Assembly: GCA_024364805.1 (NCBI GenBank)
Contig: CM044509.1
Location: 20,175,068-20,196,262, forward strand
Direction of reading: 5' to 3'
DNA: 21,195 nt
From: Euprymna scolopes
Lineage: Eukaryota > Mollusca > Cephalopoda > Sepiida > Sepiolidae
The notes below the pieces were generated by a model. That model saw only the letters and a program-made list of their open reading frames with translations. It did no database searches and was not told the origin of the DNA. Positions 18,153 to 21,195 of the stretch are shown here, in pieces. How positions within the stretch are numbered: position 1 is the stretch's first letter; each line of letters begins with the position of its first letter. Made by a program: the position numbers and the translations under genes.

Positions 18153-19183
18153 GTTGTTCTGAGACGATTTTTAAATTTGTTCCGGGTTTTATAAACCTCC
18201 AAGTGCTTTCAAACAATATCCGGTTTTACAGCTGATAATAACGTGCATTTCCAACGATAATATTTTTTTTTTTTTAATTTTAATAACTATAATAATAACA
18301 AATAAAAATATCTAGATAACAAATAAAATATAACTAAAAAACATAGGTAATTTTTTTATTTACTTACTTTTTGAAAAAGAAGTTGAGGGAGTTATATTAA
18401 TTTACAGAGGTAGAAAGAGTCTCGGTGCAAAAAACTGAGAAAGAAATTTTTCTTTTTTCGTTTTGTTTTCTATTTATTTCTCCTTTTTTCAAAAGAAAGG
18501 TGATTTTGTTAAGTTATTTTTAATCATAAATAATATATGCATTGGATTAACATTTTTTTGCGTACATTTATTATTACGTATAGAAACTCCCCCTACAATA
18601 TATCAAACGATTTCCAACTTCTTTTTTGTGAATTTTCTATTTCTAAGCAATGATAACAGCATTGTTACAATCTTTTAGTTTAAAAAAATATATCTATATT
18701 AAAAAAATAAAAACAAAAAATAAAAAAATGTTTTAGGATCGTTTAGTTTATCCTTATCACTGTTATATTTAACTGAAATTGAATCTAAACTTATATTTTA
18801 AACTAAATACTAAAAAAAGGGGAGCTCTTTTGCTAAAATGTGGTGATATCCTAGCCTGCACGTTTTTTAAAGCTGATTGGTATTTTAGTCCTTCCAGTGT
18901 ATACAGATATATAAGTAGGTATATCCTGAACAGGAGACATAAATAAATACGTCTGCTTTCGCGTATGGCCAAGCAAGACGTTTAGAATAAAGGAAAGAAC
19001 ATAGTCCTCCTAGGAGTATAGTGGCTGCAGTAGTCACTCAATGTGAACTAGCGGTTACCTGCCTTATCCTAGTTTAACCTCTCCTGTCCGATTACTAATA
19101 ATTATCTGCCCCTGTCTAGAATTAAAACTATTATGGAAGATAGCGTCATCGAGAACTGCTACCGTCTGGCTAATAGTTACACG
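18153..19183. other. Very AT-rich stretch
   Basis: Poly-T and poly-A tracts at 18260-18310, 18340-18360 and 18680-18730 dominate. Open frames at 18463-18678 (plus) and 18769-18972 (minus) are F/L/I-rich without domains. From about 19000 the composition is more even. Nothing else was recognised. Confidence 0.45.
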
Positions 19184-19508
19184 TCTCCACCTAGCGTTTC
19201 CGCTATATGTTTGTCAATAACATATTATATATTCCTTAAAGCTGTATTTTAATTTTGGGACATATAACCAATTTTATGATAGTTAACTACCACGACGGTA
19301 TAGATCCTTTGTGATACCTAGAGTCAGTGAGACATGCTATCTTTTGTTACATTCATAATTTCTTCCTAGCGACAACGTATATTTGGCCGAGTTATAACTT
19401 TTTTGCAAACACGAGAATGTTACTATATATATATCTTTGTTTTGTTTGTCATAAGGACGATCCCGCGATGTTATCTGCCTCTATATAGCGTTTCCGCTTT
19501 ATTATTAT
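19101..19508. repeat. Dispersed short direct repeats, TCTGCC...TAGCGTTTCCGCT
   Basis: TCTCCACCTAGCGTTTCCGC (19184-19203, followed by TATAT) and TCTGCCTCTATATAGCGTTT (19474-19493, followed by CCGCTTTA) share TAGCGTTTCCGCT and a similar lead-in. TTATCTGCCCCTGTCTAG at 19102-19119 resembles TTATCTGCCTCTATATAG at 19471-19488. These could be remnants of one repeat duplicated about 290-370 bases apart; family unknown. A TTA microsatellite of five or six units follows at about 19500-19516. Confidence 0.45.
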
Positions 19509-19516
19509 TATTATTA

Positions 19517-19965
19517 TATTTTTTTTTTAAATAGTGAAATAATTCTTTTCTATGCTGCCTTTTGGGCCTGATGAAAACTATATTCATAATTCACTTTTTT
19601 TTTTGTTTTTAATTAGCTTTAAAAGCAAAGTTTGATTTATCGTTTTTGTTCTCGGCTTGTACACGTTAATTCCTGATTACACATTAACAAAATCGGTATT
19701 ATGCTATATTTTTTTTGCTGAAGATGAGTAAATAATAAGACTAGTCCAAGTCCACTCCAAACCAGAGATGGAGAAGCTATATTTAGTGCAGTATACTACT
19801 GCACTACTGCAGTAGTACTTGTATAGATCAGACCCCATGGCTCCCCATATGGGTTTGCTACAATCTAATGATTTAACAGGGAAAAGGCAACCATACAAAA
19901 TTAAATTTGGTTCCTGAAGCAGAAAATGAAAAACAGAAAAACTTTGATTTATTTACATTTTTTTA

Positions 19966-19966
<1 letters not shown>
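19517..19966. other. AT-rich stretch with a small palindrome
   Basis: At about 19776-19796 AGTGCAGTATACTACTGCAC contains the inverted pair GTGCAGTA / TACTGCAC with a mismatch-bearing centre, followed by CTGCAGTAG. The minus frame 19704-19898 passes over it and has no domain. Nothing else is seen. Confidence 0.4.

Positions 19967-20023
<57 letters not shown>
19967..20023. repeat. Compound microsatellite (TG)n(AG)n
   Basis: About 21-22 TG units are followed directly by about 7 AG units, uninterrupted. Such compound dinucleotide tracts are usually length-variable. Confidence 0.95.
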
Positions 20024-20279
20024 ATCGTTTGTTTATTGATTTATAGTGTTTTTATCTTTTCAGTCACGCGGAGAAGTTCATTTATTTTTGTATAATAATG
20101 ATAAATAAATAAAACGAAATAGTGTTTTATTTTTTTAGCAATTACACATGAATTCCAATTCATAATTGTTTGTTTTGTTTTTGTTTTTTCGTAACAATTA
20201 CACGTGAAATTATTCAAAATTGAACAAATAAAAGTGCAGCTGAGCGTCCGAAAATAAAACGAAAAATTATTTTTATTAA

Positions 20280-20486
20280 TTTTTACGATTTGCCCCAGCG
20301 TATTATAAACACTCCAATCTCCCCATGTTAAAAACGGCTTTCGGAATAAACACCCCCTTCCCCCCAAAAAAACCCTTGAAAACCGTTCTTAACATTGGGA
20401 TGTTGAGGGGGGGGTATTCCGAAAGCCGTTTTTAACATGGGGAGGTTGTTGGGATGCTTATAATACGCTGGGGCAAGTCGTAAAAA
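20280..20486. mobile_element. 207-bp fold-back miniature element
   Basis: The left arm TTTTTACGATTTGCCCCAGC, GTATTATAA, CTCCCCATGTTAAAAACGGC and TTTCGGAATA is mirrored by the right arm ending GCTGGGGCAAGTCGTAAAAA. Arms are about 75 bases with few mismatches. The centre (about 20355-20415) has AACCGTTCTTAACATTGGGA and a G8 run. The text TTCTTAACAT...GGGGGGGTA also occurs in family C and, inverted, in both arms. An AT-rich TTATTTTYATTAATTTTT lies on both sides (about 20267 and 20494) but not flush with both ends, so a target duplication is not proven. The minus frame at 20328-20519 is a translation of this element. Confidence 0.85.
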
Positions 20487-21195
20487 GTAACCATTATTTT
20501 CATTAATTTTTTTATTCAAAATTTAAGCAATAAGAAATATTTGTATTCAAAATTGACAATAACTTTTTTTTTTTTTAATTTTTATTTACAATTTTATTTA
20601 TCTCGTTTAATTTGTCAGTTCCGGTTTACGTTTTTGGTGCGTTAATTTTTCTCGTCTTACACCGTCAACATGAAAACGAGACTAGAAACACGGAAGCAAA
20701 AGGTCCGTGAGAACCAGAATTAGTTATATTGAAGTGGTTAGCTCCTAACATGGATATCAAATTTTATTGAGTAGATTTGTCTGATTTTCCAAGATGTGAC
20801 AAACCAAATTGCTGTATTAGTTTGTCTGACTTATTACTAGCGGAGGTGGGGGTAAGGGGTGCCCAGCTTTACCAAGGCTACCGAGAGAAGGAGGCCAGTG
20901 AACATGACAGCGTGACGTCATTGCCAAATCGACATGTATGTAAAGGGTACCTAAAGTTTCCTGTGTTCAACCACGTGGTCACACTAATATGCATAAAAAA
21001 ATATGGCTGTAGTAATTTTATGAAGGTAGTCCAAACGTCCATGTATTTTCTTCTTCTAAAGAGAAAGAACAATTCTCCATTTGGATAATTATTATAATTG
21101 CACATTGGGATGATTTTAATCTAACAAAATAAGTGGACTTGTTTTTGAACTTTTGTTTCTATCGGAGAAAGTCGAATATTTCATTTTTTTTTTTT
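20487..21195. other. Non-coding end of the window with a less AT-rich patch
   Basis: The patch 20830-20960 is richer in G+C than its surroundings and lies in overlapping frames on both strands (plus 20777-21088, minus 20878-21105). Neither product shows a domain, signal peptide or repeat that I know. The plus frame begins without an ATG. It could be an exon or part of an unrecognised repeat, but I cannot support either. The window ends in a T run. Confidence 0.4.

Noticed and set aside
19967-20023. TG/AG tract as a regulatory element
   Set aside because: It is an ordinary compound microsatellite with no other support for function.
20041-20519. Minus-strand frames of 108 and 63 codons
   Set aside because: They run through AT-rich sequence and the inverted-repeat element at 20280-20486; no recognisable protein.

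Overview
The window is strongly AT-rich eukaryotic DNA with long A and T runs and no convincing protein-coding gene. Every open frame is about 120 codons or shorter, AT-driven and without a recognisable domain. I see no intact rRNA, tRNA, CRISPR or operon-like structure. The repeat types, a TTAGGG telomere-type tract, a decayed non-LTR retrotransposon and a 5S-rRNA-derived fragment fit an animal genome. A marine invertebrate, possibly a mollusc or other lophotrochozoan, is my guess; that is inference from repeat style and not proven.

Layout. 1-4 kb: one long copy (1043-1706) and one inverted fragment (2261-2380) of repeat family A, whose end resembles RTE-related retroposons, then a decayed LINE on the minus strand (about 2805-3260). 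4-6 kb: AT-rich sequence with no call. 6-9.2 kb: two copies of repeat family B, an element with long inverted ends (7537-7818) and a diverged minisatellite of palindrome-bearing units (8601-8812). 9.5-12 kb: a truncated fold-back element, a 5S rRNA-derived fragment (10018-10103), a second long family A copy and a head-to-head family B copy.

13.5-17.4 kb is the most interesting part: a cluster of miniature inverted-repeat elements, some nested. These are a 430-bp fold-back with an exact 8-bp target duplication (GTTGCTTT), a 113-bp element made of a telomere-type TTAGGG tract between roughly 29-bp inverted repeats with an exact 8-bp duplication (GAAATAAT), three copies of a small family C, a near-perfect 360-380-bp palindrome, and a 594-bp fold-back with an 8-9-bp duplication that sits inside a family C copy. 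The three elements with duplications all begin GG and have 8-9-bp target sites, suggesting related non-autonomous DNA transposons (Merlin-like is one possibility, unproven).

17.4-21.2 kb is mostly AT-rich, with a small second telomere-type tract, a TG/AG microsatellite and one more fold-back element (20280-20486) that shares a core motif with family C. The genes of this window do not work together in any visible way; it reads as intergenic or intronic DNA built up by non-autonomous mobile elements.
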